A stretch of 64,000 bases of DNA from Saturnia japonica (taxonomy: Eukaryota; Arthropoda; Insecta; Lepidoptera; Saturniidae): NCBI GenBank assembly GCA_033032175.1, contig CM065321.1:17506501-17570500 (forward strand). Direction: 5' to 3'. Each line of letters opens with the position of its first letter. The first letter of the stretch is position 1. This document shows positions 10,985 through 23,215 of this stretch, piece after piece. The position numbers and the translations under genes were made by a program. The notes beneath the pieces were generated by a model. It was not told the DNA's origin. It saw nothing but the letters and a program-made list of their open reading frames with translations, and made no database searches.

Positions 10985-13133
10985 GTTAGGATTAACTGAA
11001 ACTATATTACTATTAATGGCGCCGTAACGCGTTACGTTACGAAGAGGTTTATTCTCCCATAAGAAGTTATCACTTCAAAAATATGACTTAAGTTTAAAGT
11101 GTTTATATAATAAGTTCCCTAATAATATTATTTTTTTTTTTACCACACCTTTGACTTTTTTAAAGTTAACAATATCTGTGTATGAACATTTTAATTAAAA
11201 CATATGAATACTAATTAAAGTTACAAATAAAATTGAGAAAAGGTACAGAGGAGGGACAGAGAGTATCCCATCAACCCCTTGAAAATATACGACACGATAA
11301 AAGGGATGAGTGAATTGTGAACTTGTTAAAGTGCTATGAAAACACAATATCACAACAACGGCCGTAACATGAACCGAGGCACAATGAAGTTTCGCTACGA
11401 GACAGCGGGACACTGGGACAGCGGTTGTACCCAAATATACTAGTATACTCCGAATTAACAACCCGTCCTTTAAAATATGAGATGCAACAGTACACCAACT
11501 GAGCGTAACAATTCTTACTCTATTTACATTCACAGTTACTTTTTATTACATAGTTATAAGCTGTTTAAATCTGAAATTTTTATTTAAAATAATTTTTATG
11601 TACCTACCTAGTACACAACTGTACTTACTACTATATTTATAGACAATTATATATTATTCTTAGATGTTATATGAAGTAATGGCCACGTTAATATTTTATT
11701 ACTAAGCCAAAAATAATGAACGGTTAATATACAAGAGATATTGATTTTCATCTTATATAGTTTTATTTTTATTCTTTTAGCCTTCTATAGAGCTTATATA
11801 AGCTTACGTGTATAAAAATCGGTTTTTGATTTAAATCCGGACGGACATACAAACAAATAGACTAACGACAATTATTCATATTATATTCTTGATCAGTCTC
11901 CTTTATATAGACGCCTATCAGGAAATTTCACACAAAGTGACATGTACAAACAAAATTACCCACGTTATTTATTTACGATACATTTTAATTTATAGCATAA
12001 GTCACATGCGCAACGTAATTCATACAATAAATAAACTATTGTATGTGTAATATATTGTATTTACCTCACAATTACCTTAAGGTACTTTTTGAATGATGAT
12101 AACCTCATACAACCATTATCAAATAAAATGTAAGGTGTCATGTGATCAACGGACTATGATGTTACGAGATTTATAAAACGAAATATGCGTTCCGAATTAA
12201 TAATACGCGAACCCGTGCCCCAGTTAACAATATACGGAGACACAATACGTTAGCTGAGCTTATAAATATATTAATACTGTTCAAGTTCTTTAGTATAAGA
12301 TTTTATTACTTGAAACTGGTCGTACTGTTGATCTCCTATCCAAACCGCCGTGCCGCACCGCACAGCGCCGCGATCGCTCGCAATTCTGCTCTTGACAACC
12401 ATTGTTTCTGATGACAGGCTTTTATTTCTTTGACATGGTCTTTACAATTTCATTACAATATTTTATCATAATTACTAGTGTTTGTAGTAAGTTTGGAGAC
12501 TCGCAAAAATACCAAAAAAATAATTAAATACACTATAAATAAATGTGGCATTGTAAATAATACAATAATTATAAATAATTATTATGTCTGTCTATTGACA
12601 TAATTTACTAAATTAAGTAAATAAAGTTGATTCATTCAAGTCATCTAGGTTATGGACTTTTGTACTTAAGTAGGAATATTCCAGATGCTGGGCAATGAAG
12701 AAAACTAACTCGAGGAAACGGTACTATTATGAAAATAGACGAAAATTTCACGAGATTTTAAATGACGATTCGATTTAAAATATAACGCTAAACCTGATAA
12801 GAGGAGTGCTGCAGAAGAACAGATTCTGAAACACATTAACAACGCAGAACATCTACTTATGGCTAAAAATAAGAACACTAGACAAATACATTACTATAAT
12901 TGTACCATTGCTTGGAAAATTTATGGCTCACTGCGATGTAGCAATCTTTAAACATTTACAGTTCCTTGTTTCCTTAATAGAAAGTGAGTACACGAAATCG
13001 TTTCTCAAGGCAACAGGTTTCCTCACGATGACTGGCTTCATCGCTAACTCAAAGAGTCATTAATTCAACTGAAATTTATAAACATTCTAAAAATACATTC
13101 TTAAGGCGCGTACTTATGGAATATTTGTTCAAA
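10985..13133. other. AT-rich gene-free stretch
   Basis: No supported gene. A minus-strand open frame at 11195-11533 lacks an ATG and looks like chance. A small CpG-rich patch lies at about 12345-12390. Confidence 0.5.
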
Positions 13134-13488
13134 CTACCGGTCGCCCAATGATCGAAATTCGACCAGCGACATTATAATCATAGACTATTTTCTGTTTGAC
13201 ATTTGCCGTATGAACCTAAACAATGAATATTATATAACTTGGTGTCACTTTTCGTTGAGTGACAATGTCTATATTTTGGGGGGTCTAAGTTCAATGGCAC
13301 TGGTCCGGTTAGGATTCGCAGTATTAATTTATTTTATTTAATTCAGTAACAGATATTAAAGATAAATTTTAGCTTTCTGCACTCCTTCCCCATATAAACT
13401 TTAACCATACCAAATCTCTCAGTCTTCCGTGCACGTAATATGATTCAAAAGGGATAGAAAGTTTTTGCTTCACGTATTAATATAATGA
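13134..13488 (-). mobile_element. Non-autonomous Helitron-like element, copy 3
   Basis: Reverse-oriented copy. On the element strand it starts TC after A (boundary at 13488) and ends GTAG in place of CTAG (13134-13137), a one-base change of the terminal motif. The subterminal hairpin is partly kept. Confidence 0.7.
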
Positions 13489-13591
13489 TAAATTTGTTGA
13501 GAAAAAAAAACTTTACTGGTAATAATAAAAAACTTATGCTTTTACTGTCATTCCAATATTAAAAATACTTAATTCAAATTATGTTATCTCT

Positions 13592-13614
13592 TATCTATAT
13601 ATATATATATATAT
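13592..13614. repeat. (TA)n microsatellite
   Basis: Uninterrupted TA dinucleotide run. Confidence 0.9.
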
Positions 13615-14036
13615 CTTATATGTTATCTTATCTTGAAGTAGATATAATACCGTGGCGATTAACTTAGTTATCCCCGCTTGTTATATTAAGAAAATTTTCT
13701 AATAAACAATATTACTTTCGCTAGAAAATTTTGTTTTTTACTTAAGTCTTGTTTTTCATTTTAACATCAGAGCTTAATTTAAAACTTTCCAAAGTTCAAT
13801 TGAGTTCAAAAGCGCTCCACCTTGATAACACTGGGCAACGAGATTTTGCATACACGTTTCGTTCAAAAAGCTCGTGAAAATTGAGTAGAAAACGGAAATT
13901 AAAGGAACAGGACTTTATGAGTGCAGAGAGTACTTTGAATGGAGTTAGGAAAACTAACAACATATCGAATGAGGTATCTCAGTACGCACATTTAATACCT
14001 TGTGTGCACAATGTTAATTTAAGGTTTTATATAATA

Positions 14037-14495
14037 ACTAGTTGTGCCCGCGGCTACGCTCACGTGGACTCCAGCATGCTGTCGGCTGGGCACACGCGCG
14101 AATCGTTCTACCCCTGCACCCGGTAACAATGCTTATTATCGGTGATTCTTAGAAGATAGTCATATGCTCTCATTAACTCAGTGTAAGCCATTTAAGCGCC
14201 CAAATGCATTCACCATGACCAGTTTTAATTTATTTGTGCGGAACCCTAATTTATTTTCTAAAATAAAAGTAAATTAAGTTACTCCTTATCGTGACAGCTA
14301 TCTACCAGTGAAAGTCCCATTAAAATTGGTTTAACCGTTTCGGAGATTACTCAAAACAAACAAACAAACAGACAAACAAAAATTTTAAAAGTTGCTTTTT
14401 ATTTATAAATCCCGTATATACTTTCATATGAATTTAGTAAATAGCTGTTATTTTGACATTACAAAGAAATACTACAATTGTATTAATTGTATATA
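14037..14495 (+). repeat. Dispersed repeat with 'tgcccgcggct' head, copy 1
   Basis: Begins actagttgtgcccgcggct and ends near 'attaattgtatat'. It is collinear over about 450 bp with 44790-45239, sharing 'gtaagccatttaagcgc', 'caccatgacca', 'ttatttgtgcggaaccc' and 'aaccgtttcggagatta'. This is one of the commonest repeat types in lepidopteran DNA; I think it is a retroposon tail but the class is uncertain. Related heads lie at about 16209, 31052, 40537, 46912 and 51347. Confidence 0.7.
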
Positions 14496-14664
14496 CATAA
14501 TTTGTAATACAATACAGTTTATTGTTAATTAAAGGCTTAATACAACTTCAAAGTATCATATTACACGTATAAAAAATTATATTAAAAAAATCTTATTTGT
14601 TTAAACATTTAATGTTAGTCATTTAAGCTTACGATAACGCTCAATATTTATTATCGATTTATCC

Positions 14665-14775
14665 CAAGAGAGAAAGGGTACAGATAACCTTCTTCGAAGA
14701 TTTACCTCTCTACATGGGGCAGCTCGGCTGGTGAAAAACCTCCACCCTAAAGAAGATTGCAGTTATAAGCTTGTG
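14665..14775 (+). repeat. Dispersed repeat (family 'ccaccctacagaa'), copy 2
   Basis: Matches 4845-4920 and the inverse of about 28640-28710 through 'cctccaccctaaagaagatt'. Confidence 0.5.
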
Positions 14776-14929
14776 TTTTGTTTCAACGATGAGTATGGTT
14801 TCCTGAGCTGCTTCGGATAGCGGGTTCGGCATCGCAGTAATTATACCTATGGTGATATATACGCTCATATGTAGATACCCGCCGAAATATTTTCAATTTC
14901 AAGATAGTAGCTAGTCAGGCTGGCATTAG

Positions 14930-15046
14930 AAAATGCTCTGTCATCATACTGTGGTGTTATCACAATATTTTCCTTCACCGAAATCTCAGGCTCTATGTAG
15001 AATTCGAACCTACACCAATCATTGCAGTGTCCGAAAGTGTAATTTT
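14930..15046 (-). repeat. SINE-like fragment
   Basis: The 'atcacaatattttccttcac' block followed by an inverted B box ('attcgaaccta') also occurs at 48525-48570 ('atcacgatattttcctttac', 'attcgaaca'), and partly at 60908-60930. Probably a tRNA-derived SINE read on the minus strand. Confidence 0.45.
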
Positions 15047-16544
15047 AATCTGAGAAATATTTTTAAACGAATCAGGAACTTGCCACATCCAAACTTTATT
15101 AGTTCGTAGTTAGAGAGTGTCGGTCATCAAATTCCGTAGATGAGCGAAACAATACATGGCGTCGAAAGGGGGGCGAGGGTGGTGCTATTACTGGGGAGAG
15201 CAACCCGATCAAATAGTGTCAAGGGTCAAGAGTGTTCAAAGAACCCAGCCGCTTTAGAGTCCGTTGACTTATACATCAAGATAACATATTTATTTTACCT
15301 TTGTTGTCATTAACTACAGTGTATGTATAAAGGCAATATATAATATTAGCATAAAATACTGTCATATAACACCGATTGCGCGTGACTTCAGATAAACAAG
15401 CTGAGAAACCTTTGGCCTCTGATAAACTGTACAAACATTGCTTTAAATTCGTCGCTGTTTTTTTTTGTTTGTTGTGTTGTTCGACGGTATTCTGTAGTCT
15501 ACATGAGCGCAGCCGCGGGAATAGCTAGTCTTCTGTAAATGAATAGAATACTATTGAAATATGCATCGATAAGTAATAAGAGATAAAGTTTCGTATAAAA
15601 ATAACATTTTATTGAAGATTTTTACGTGAAATATTTCAATTTAACAATGTGCCATAACCACATGGACCGGTTAAAATATTTGTTCGTATTTGCAGAAGAA
15701 AATCGTAAGCGAAATCCAAGTTTCCATTTACAGTATTAGCGAATTTTCAACTACGAAAGTATATTTATTTTAATATTGTTTTCAACATTGTCAAGTATCG
15801 AATTATGTTTGATATATCAGAGATAATAAAATTGTACTTTAATATTAGATAGAATTAATACAGAAATAAATAAATTATTTCTTTTTCTTAAAATTACTAT
15901 ACGTTACATGTTAATATTATCTTCTTTACGCTCTATAAGTTTTACGTTCCAGCGTTCGATATTCTTTGATGAAATTCTATTCAATAAAGCGGAAGGGGAA
16001 GCTGAAGCGCCTCAGACTAGCGTAGTTTAACCTTGTGTAAAATATACTTACATCAAAATGCATCGAGTCTATCACGCTCGTTGGGGAAGGTATCGCGTCG
16101 CTCGCGCTGTGCAGTCCGCATATATACAGACTGATCGAAGTTTCTCGAACAGTTTTACTGATAAGTTTACAAAGTAACTTGGATTGTTTAGCGATTTCTT
16201 TTTTAAATGACTAGCTGTGGCCGTAGCTCCGCTCGCGTGGTCGACAGAAAAACGCATAGTGTTTATAAAAATCGTACTTTTTTAAGCTTTAATTGTTTTT
16301 TATTGTACGAGGATATCGTGTTTTTTTATTAGTATCTAAGGAGTAAAGCAAAAAAAACAATATACAATGTATAAATAGAAAGGCTTAATCGACGCCATAT
16401 TCGTTTAATCCATTTTCTCTCTTACTCTTCTACAATTAATATAATCTATCTCACTTACGCACTTCCTGTCATTCTCTTCATTCGTTTACTCTTTTATACT
16501 AACAAACTTAACTATACTATCCTTTTCTTACATGCTTTTTAAAA
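15047..16544. other. Gene-free stretch
   Basis: AT-rich DNA. A short patch at 15130-15250 is less AT-rich but has no frame. About 16209-16262 carries the 'actagctgtggccgtagctc' head of the 14037 repeat family. Confidence 0.5.
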
Positions 16545-16637
16545 CCGTTTTAACCAAGCCAAATCGCACAGTCTTCCGTGCACGCAATACGCTTAAAAAG
16601 GGGTAGAAAGCTTTTGCTTCACGTATTAATAAATAGA
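16545..16637 (-). mobile_element. Helitron-like element, copy 4 (5' end only)
   Basis: Only the 5'-terminal ~90 bp of the family remains, from the 'aagccaaatcgcacagtctt' block to the TC start (boundary at 16637). The 3' half is missing. Confidence 0.65.
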
Positions 16638-17008
16638 TTTACTTAAATTTTACACGCGGTGTTGATATTGTTATAACACAGAGAATCTCTCTTGGTGCGT
16701 ACATGTGCTTATGTACATTGTACGTATATATAAATAACTATATGAGGTTTAGATAATTGTCTGTTACTTGGTACTCGATGTTTTAGTGCAGAGCAACGCT
16801 CTTAGTAGCATATTGAGATAATCATACAAAAAAAAACAAGTATCTAGAAAAAAAAATGATACATTGGTTTGCAAGCACTATGCGTATAATGGAAAATAAT
16901 TTGCACTAATTCGACGACATTGTATTTCGCGACCACCAATAGATACTTCGATAAATACTCATTTATCTTTACATAGTCACTGCTACTTGGAATGTAATAA
17001 TGTATATT

Positions 17009-17036
17009 GAGGTGAGAGTGAGGTGAGAGTGAGGTG
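17009..17036. repeat. Short tandem repeat, 11-bp unit
   Basis: Two and a half copies of gaggtgagagt. Confidence 0.85.
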
Positions 17037-17393
17037 TCCTTTCACTAAACCTCTATAGAAAAAAGTTATGTCTGAATTGACAAGTAGAAACACGGGGAAC
17101 AAAACACGAACTCGCCACCCGAAAGCTTCGGTCAGCAAATAATGGGCAGAAGTAATTCCAAGTTGGGCAACTTTGAGCCCCGGGGGAGGGATTTATCGCG
17201 CTGTCCGCGACAAAACTTCTCGCGGTAACTTGGCCCTTACTTATTTCTTTCCGTGGGTTTTGTCCGTGTTGGACACTTTGACAACATTTTTTTTTGTTTA
17301 CGCGAAATAATAAATAATATACCATGTCACTAAAAACATGCTTCAAAATATATTTATACATTGTATTGAAACTATAGCATAACTATAACATAA

Positions 17394-17641
17394 CATACCA
17401 TCAGGCCTGTATTCCCCGAAGGGTTACCAAAAGATGTACTAACGTACACCCACAGTTCGCCGAGATGTTTTTAGGTCCCATGTAATAGGGGGCGATCCTA
17501 TTGCCTTTAATCGGGCACAAAGCCAACCTCCGAGCTGCTTCTGAGAATTTCATAGCAAAACTCAAAAACACTTTTCTCGACCCGGGAATCGAACCCAGGA
17601 CCTCAATCATAGCAGTCGCGCTTACGACCATTATACTAATG
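17394..17641 (-). repeat. tRNA-derived SINE, copy 2
   Basis: Reverse-oriented partner of 5280-5512. On the minus strand it has an A-box-like 'tagtataatggtcgtaagcg', a B box 'gggttcgattccc' and the same body ending near 'ggggaatacaggcctgatgg'. The strong B box makes this the better preserved copy. Confidence 0.78.
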
Positions 17642-18880
17642 TGTATTTTTAAAGATACTTAGTACCGACAAGATGAAATTTCTCGGCAAACAACTGTGTA
17701 CAAGGCACAGTGTCGTAGATAACAATTACTAATATTTGAGTTTATTTGTACATCTTAGCATTTAGCAACATTTTTCGTACACTGTTTTAAATAGCGCATA
17801 ATTGTGACGGACCCTTATAATTGCGAATGTTTCCGCTCACAAATAGTCACTGCTTATTGTACACGCTTCCCTAATAGCTGTAATCAGATAACATGGCACC
17901 GTAATCAACCCAACGAGTCACCTAACACTTTCCTTACCTGCTTGTTACAAATATATCTTATTTGTAATTTCAATGAATCCGTTACTTCTGTAATTATAAT
18001 GTATTTAAACAAGTCATCCGATCTGTTTGCGTAACTTATATATGTAATTACAAGCAACATTGTCATTACGAACAATATTATTAATACCTATATCGGCAGC
18101 TAATTCTGGTGGTCTCCGGGAGATTAATATGAGTATCACAAAAAAGTTCATTCCACATCCCGAAACGCGATCTTCTTCTTCTGACCTTTATTCCATCTAA
18201 ATAATGTCGACACAACATGTTTTACATTTCGAGTATCTTCTAGAAATTGCCATCTCAGTATTTACACTTTATAAACACATAATAATTCCATACACGTCCC
18301 ATCCATACCTTCTTCTGACTTCCTCTACTCTTATATCCGTTCACCTTCATAATTAACACACTTTTAGTTATATGACTTTTATAATCCCTAGTATTTAGTG
18401 CTATTTTCACTATACATTTTCTGATATACATCCATTCTTACGAGATCATCAACAAAGTAATGAGTTACAAAATGTACAAGTAATGAAAAGGACAAAGCGT
18501 CTTTGTTATTTGTGACACGATTGATGGTAGACGGGCAACAATAGTGATTGAATGTGATTGATTGATCAATAAGTTGTACAACATTTCTCGCTCTGTTTGT
18601 TTGCGTTATCTTTTCTAAGAGAAATACCTATTCAAATACGTCAACACATGTTCTCATATTAAATAGCTTAATCAAACGATTAGTTTCAGAAGCAAGTTCG
18701 AAACACTATACGAAGATATAAAAAATTGTAGCGTGCAAACAAAATAAATATTTTACTTATAAAATAATATATAATATAAATGGGTAATCCAGACAGGACG
18801 TATACCGTTAAGTTGAACGTATCCCTTGTATAGCCGAACAAATTTCTTTACATTCGCATTCCAAAAGACGCGCCCCGTCT
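17642..18880. other. AT-rich gene-free stretch
   Basis: Nothing recognised besides a chance-length frame at 17804-18034. Confidence 0.45.
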
Positions 18881-18893
18881 TACCGGCTTTATC

Positions 18894-18935
18894 TATATAA
18901 ACATGGCATTTGACTTGAGGCGTATAGTGCACTCA
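18894..18935 (+). promoter_or_regulatory. Possible TATA-type core promoter
   Basis: A clear TATATAAA at 18894-18901 follows a GC-rich segment (18868-18886). About 35 bp downstream is 'gtgcactcaagt', a loose initiator. The arrangement resembles TATA promoters of insect secreted-protein genes, but the spacing is slightly long and no transcript evidence is available. It is oriented toward the candidate coding pieces at 19081 and 19538. Confidence 0.25.
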
Positions 18936-19080
18936 AGTAACAGTGAATAGATTTCGTTTTAGACTGTTTTATTATCAAGTGTTGTGTGAAATTTCTACCA
19001 GCTTAGGAGCAAAATAAATGTGTGTATAAAGAATTAAGTATGATATAAAAATTGTGGAAAATAATCAAAAAATATTTTTG

Positions 19081-19158
19081 ATGAAATACAAGGTTCTGTT
19101 CTGGCTACTGGTATCTCACTCGGACTTGTTGGGAAAAACGCCGGTTCAAATTCTATAA
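19081..19158 (+). CDS. Short secretory-like reading frame
   Basis: A 25-codon frame starting MKYKVLFWLLVSHS, which resembles the start of a signal peptide (basic N region, hydrophobic core). It lies about 150 bp downstream of the TATA box at 18894. It might be the first coding exon of a secreted-protein gene, with the rest in a later exon. However, no GT inside it has both a good donor context and the phase needed to join the frame at 19538, so the link is unproven. Confidence 0.18.
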   Translation: MKYKVLFWLLVSHSDLLGKTPVQIL

Positions 19159-19537
19159 CTATCGGAGAGTCAAATTACTATAACGAAAACATTTTCTAGT
19201 CAACATTTTTAGTTATGTCCAAGCACCAATGTGTAAGCGCGGCGAGTAAACTTATAAACTAGATATTCGCAATGTCATCGATCGATCGAGGGTCTAGTAC
19301 GAGTTTTGATAGTTTTAAAAACAATTATACATATTGTAAATCAAATAAGAACGTATAAAGGTGTCGTAATGCGAATTTGTCGCAAAAGGTTTATAAATAA
19401 CGTTTTAATTCACCAATATCATTAAATTTATCTAGTTATATATCTGTAGACGTTTCGTGCAGGAGGGAACGTCGGCCCATTCCATGCCATAGCTCTGTCC
19501 AGACGAGCGACTTAAGCACTATTACGTTTGTTATTAG

Positions 19538-19731
19538 AGTATCCCGGCTTGGTCCCGGTCCCGGGTGTCCGCGCGACCGTCCGGGAACGCGACACTATAA
19601 AACCCAGACGTGAGCCTAATATTTTGTATAAATGGCACGAAATTGTCCCGGACGATGTGTACGGGATGTTCCAAACGGTGGCCGGGATGTTTTACGATAC
19701 TATAAGGGAATTAGTTTCAACTTCATACTAA
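19538..19731 (+). CDS. Candidate terminal coding exon, unknown protein
   Basis: The most coding-like unique sequence in the window. The frame codes for about 64 residues (YPGLVPVPGVRATVRERDTI near the start, then KWHEIVPDDVYGMF, ending TSY) before TAA at 19729-19731. Third positions are GC-rich (gtc, ccg, cgc, gcg, acc), unlike neighbouring AT-rich frames. A plausible acceptor, pyrimidine-rich 'cgtttgttattag', precedes 19538. If used, it leaves two bases to complete a codon split with an upstream exon; the in-frame stop at 19513 means any upstream coding must be spliced. I recognise no domain. It could be the last exon of a host gene or a remnant of a mobile element. Confidence 0.35.
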
Positions 19732-19894
19732 TATATATCACCCTTTGTAACTTTAAGTAAAGGCTGAAACTGTAATCCATTTCGTTATTTGCACAGTTCG
19801 TGGTGTATAACGTTGTAACAAATGTCAATTTTGTATCTACATCAATGACGTTTTATGAATAGTACGCGTTATACTCTCACTAAGCGGCACAAAT

Positions 19895-20055
19895 ATTGCT
19901 ATCAGCATTTTCTAACAAAAGGTATACGAAAACACAGCATAAGGCGAAAATTTTGTTGTCAAAAAAGTGTGAAAGTTTCTTCTCACTAACGCCGGTATCA
20001 AACCGAAAGTGAACTGAGGGTAATTACTCCTCATTCAAAACGCCAAGTAAGAGCA
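19895..20055. repeat. 160-bp dispersed repeat, copy 1
   Basis: Collinear with 40236-40395: 'gttgtcaaaaaag', 'aagtttctt', 'ccggtatcaa' and 'gaaagtgaact' occur in the same order. Non-coding; class unknown. Confidence 0.6.
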
Positions 20056-20959
20056 TCATTATCATATCTACATAAAATATCATTGATCTACACGATATTT
20101 TCCTTCAATATCAGCCGTTATCAATTAATTTTAAAACTTGCTGAGCCAGCGTTCCACTTGTTTTATTTTCAGAAATATTATTTATGACTTTAAACATCTG
20201 GTTTCAAAGAAAGTGCTACAGTTCTATATTGGTAAAAAGTAGCCTAAATTGCTGTCTCAAAAATGTTTCGTCTGCTAATAAAAATCTCATCAAAATCGGT
20301 TTAGCTATTTCGAAGATCAGCCCGGGCGAGAAAACCGATGAAACTTGAAAAAGAAGCTTAATAATAAATCCTTTACTTTGAAACCACACACATGCACCAC
20401 AATTTTTTTTATAGGTTAATAAAATTATATTCGAATTCAGAGATCATTGCGCAGTCAAGGTACAAACCATAAAACATCTGACCAAAATCTTACATACAAC
20501 GTTACGTCGGCAAATATAAGGCAAAGCCCTCAAGTTTGTCAACTTCAAAGGAAAAGTATGAAAGTTAAATAAAAATATATTATTTCTTAGCTCTATGTAT
20601 ATTCTTTTGTAAGAGGTCCCCCGTCAGAGCCAGTGAAATAATAACATTATGAACGCGATATGATAATATAATAGAGAAGAGACATAACACTTTGGCTGGG
20701 TGACTGGTTGGGAGTTACTCGCAAACTTACAACTAACTTCACTCATAGCTTATATTGTTCTTCGTGACCTTATATTATTGTTTTCGAGAAAGAAATTTAC
20801 GAGTTCCTATTACATACGCAATATATTTTATGTTGGTTATCATTTCTGTTTGTATTTTTTTTTGTCTTCATCCGTTTATACAAGCTACCTGTGTTTTATA
20901 TTTTTTGTCTAAGAACTTGATTTTGACAATCAAAGCAATGACGTGAGTTTGAACTTTGC
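20056..20959. other. AT-rich gene-free stretch
   Basis: Contains 'aaaatcggtttagctatttc' near 20293, a motif found at the 3' side of the 14037-type repeats. Nothing else recognised. Confidence 0.4.
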
Positions 20960-21090
20960 TAAGCACGAATAGGTGTGTTCGTGTTCCGGCAGCTGCACTT
21001 GAGAGTCAGTCTACCACTAGGCTTAGCGAGCACATCGTCACTTAGGATCAGGTGAGATTGTGGTTAGAACGCCAAACCTATAAGGATAAA
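20960..21090 (-). repeat. Dispersed repeat with 'ccggcagctgcacttgag'
   Basis: Its inverse appears at about 48420-48480 and 61993-62053 ('agtgcagctgccggaacaca' in the former). Three diverged copies, no coding potential. Confidence 0.5.
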
Positions 21091-21224
21091 AAAATCATTC
21101 CGATATAAAACTGCGAAGAATTATTCTTAAAACATCGCGTATTAACAACATTTTACTTTAAATTAATTAAACAGATAATTATTGTTTCACAGCCATTAGC
21201 TGTCTATTACGAGTTTGAAAAGGC

Positions 21225-21528
21225 GAAAAGCAAAAGCTTTCGGTACTACCTTTTTAAGCGTATTACGTGCACGGATGACTGTGACATTTGGTACATGGCT
21301 AAAATTTTCCTATAATATCTGCTACTAATATATAAAATAAAATAAATTAACACCGCGAACCCTAAACTGACCAGTGCCATTGAACTTAGACCCCCCCAAA
21401 ATATTGACATTGTTACTCAATGTTAAGTGACGCAAGTGACGTAGATAAGAATGTTTAGGTTTATACTGCAAATGTCAAACAAACAGAAAATAGTCACCGG
21501 TGAATTTCGAGCTTAGAGCGATCGCTAA
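21225..21528 (+). mobile_element. Non-autonomous Helitron-like element, copy 5
   Basis: Forward copy lacking a clear 5' terminus. The body matches copies 1 and 6 from 'aaaagcaaaagctttc' onward. The 3' end reads CTAA (21525-21528) in place of CTAG, which still fits CTRR. Confidence 0.65.
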
Positions 21529-23039
21529 TATTAATTAATACCAATGGTCTTGCAAATGTGTGTATTGAAATATAAGCTCGCCCGACATCGCAGGAAGCCA
21601 AAATAATTCATTATTTGGTAGAAGATCGTATTAGCGTGTTAAATTGCTGATTATATACCTATGTAACGATTCTTATAACTAACGGAAGCGGATACTCGTG
21701 CTAACTAGGAATAACACGGTTGCTACGACAACGCATTATTAACAACTTACTCTTTTCTCTTAAATAGATTGTAACACAATCTCATCTTAAACTATAAATT
21801 ATATTATTAATAGATGTAAAATACAAGAAAGAGCTGTAATACAATAAAAGGCGTCTGCAATAAGTATCCGTCTTCAACGTGCATTATACACCCATTATAA
21901 TTGAATTGAAAACTTCTATAGGAAGGTTTGGATAGGGAGTAAATTCATGTAAGTCGTCATCGATCGACGATTATCAAAAAAATATTTTCTTTTTTTACAC
22001 AATTATATTTTACAAAGTTACTATTTCTTATTTCAAATTATATTTGTATTTTCTTAATTCTTTATTAATATTATTAATTCTATCAAGTTTACAGTTCTGT
22101 CGGCTTGACATGACTGCTTTGAATTTTTTTTATTTATAATTTTGGTATATGATTAATGAAAGTGACGTGTTCTCTTTGAACAAACTTTCAATAAATAAAG
22201 AACCTGTTAATCAAACATACCATACTTTATCCCCTCTAAGTTATATAAAAAATGAAATATAACTTAAATCCTTGTCAACCTCTTTCGTTTCCTTCCGATT
22301 CATACAAATCTTCAACCATTTCCCCATTTCCATCGGTTCCGAGTACGTAACACTTTCCCTACGGTCAGTACACTTTCTATTTAATTCTTATAAATCAATT
22401 TACTTTTTCATCTACTTTCCCGCACACTCGCATTGTATAATAATATGGTTTTCGAATACTTTTCCTCAGTCATGTAAAATATATTAACAAATGAATCAAA
22501 TATTTAATTATTACTCTTGAATTAAATATTGAATATACTAAATAGCTATAAATAAGTACGAAAATAAATAGCTTTATGTGTTTTGTAGACTTTCAATAAC
22601 TCAGGTACTAACTAATATTTTTTACGCATTCTAATATTATTACTAAATGAAATGACGTAGTCTTAAAAAAAAATCCGCGCAAAAAAAACATGGAAAACAA
22701 ATAGCAAAAGAAAAACCGCAATAAATTAAGAGCTATTGCTATTACTTAAATTAAGTTAAGAATATATTAAACCACGAACAACAATTATAGTACTTGTTCA
22801 AGTGTTTACCTCTCTTTAATAAATTATTGGGAGGGTTGTAATTTATAAAACCCTTTTCTAACCGTAGAATATATTAATTTCAAACTTTTTGATTAACAAC
22901 CAATCTCTGAGTTATTTACAATAATTGAATTTATTTTCAGGTATTTACGTGTTAACATAGTTGAATATTCAACGTATTGATTTTATATTATAATTTATAT
23001 GGATTATATCCCTCATGTTTCTCGAAACAATGATGAGTC
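21529..23039. other. AT-rich gene-free stretch
   Basis: Very AT-rich with A- and T-runs. No gene or repeat recognised. Confidence 0.5.
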
Positions 23040-23215
23040 AGTGGTGTTGCGTACGGATACCGCGGACAATAGACGTGGGTTCGAATCATTACAATAAGCC
23101 GGAGCACCCTGTACAAGAAAACATTCTGACAAAATCATAGCTGGTGGTGGGGATTTTCACTGTCAACACCTATACATGTGTTGAAGGGCAGTCCTCTCAC
23201 CAGGCTTTATCTCTA
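23040..23215 (+). repeat. SINE-like fragment
   Basis: Has 'acgtgggttcgaatcatt', a fair polymerase III B box, then a body with 'agctggtggtgggg' and 'ttgaagggcagtcctctcac'. No second copy was seen in the window, so this rests on the B box alone. Confidence 0.3.

Noticed and set aside
11195..11533. 112-codon minus-strand open frame
   Set aside because: It begins at GTG, has no ATG until its third-last codon, is low in complexity and hydrophobic, and shows no family resemblance. Probably chance.
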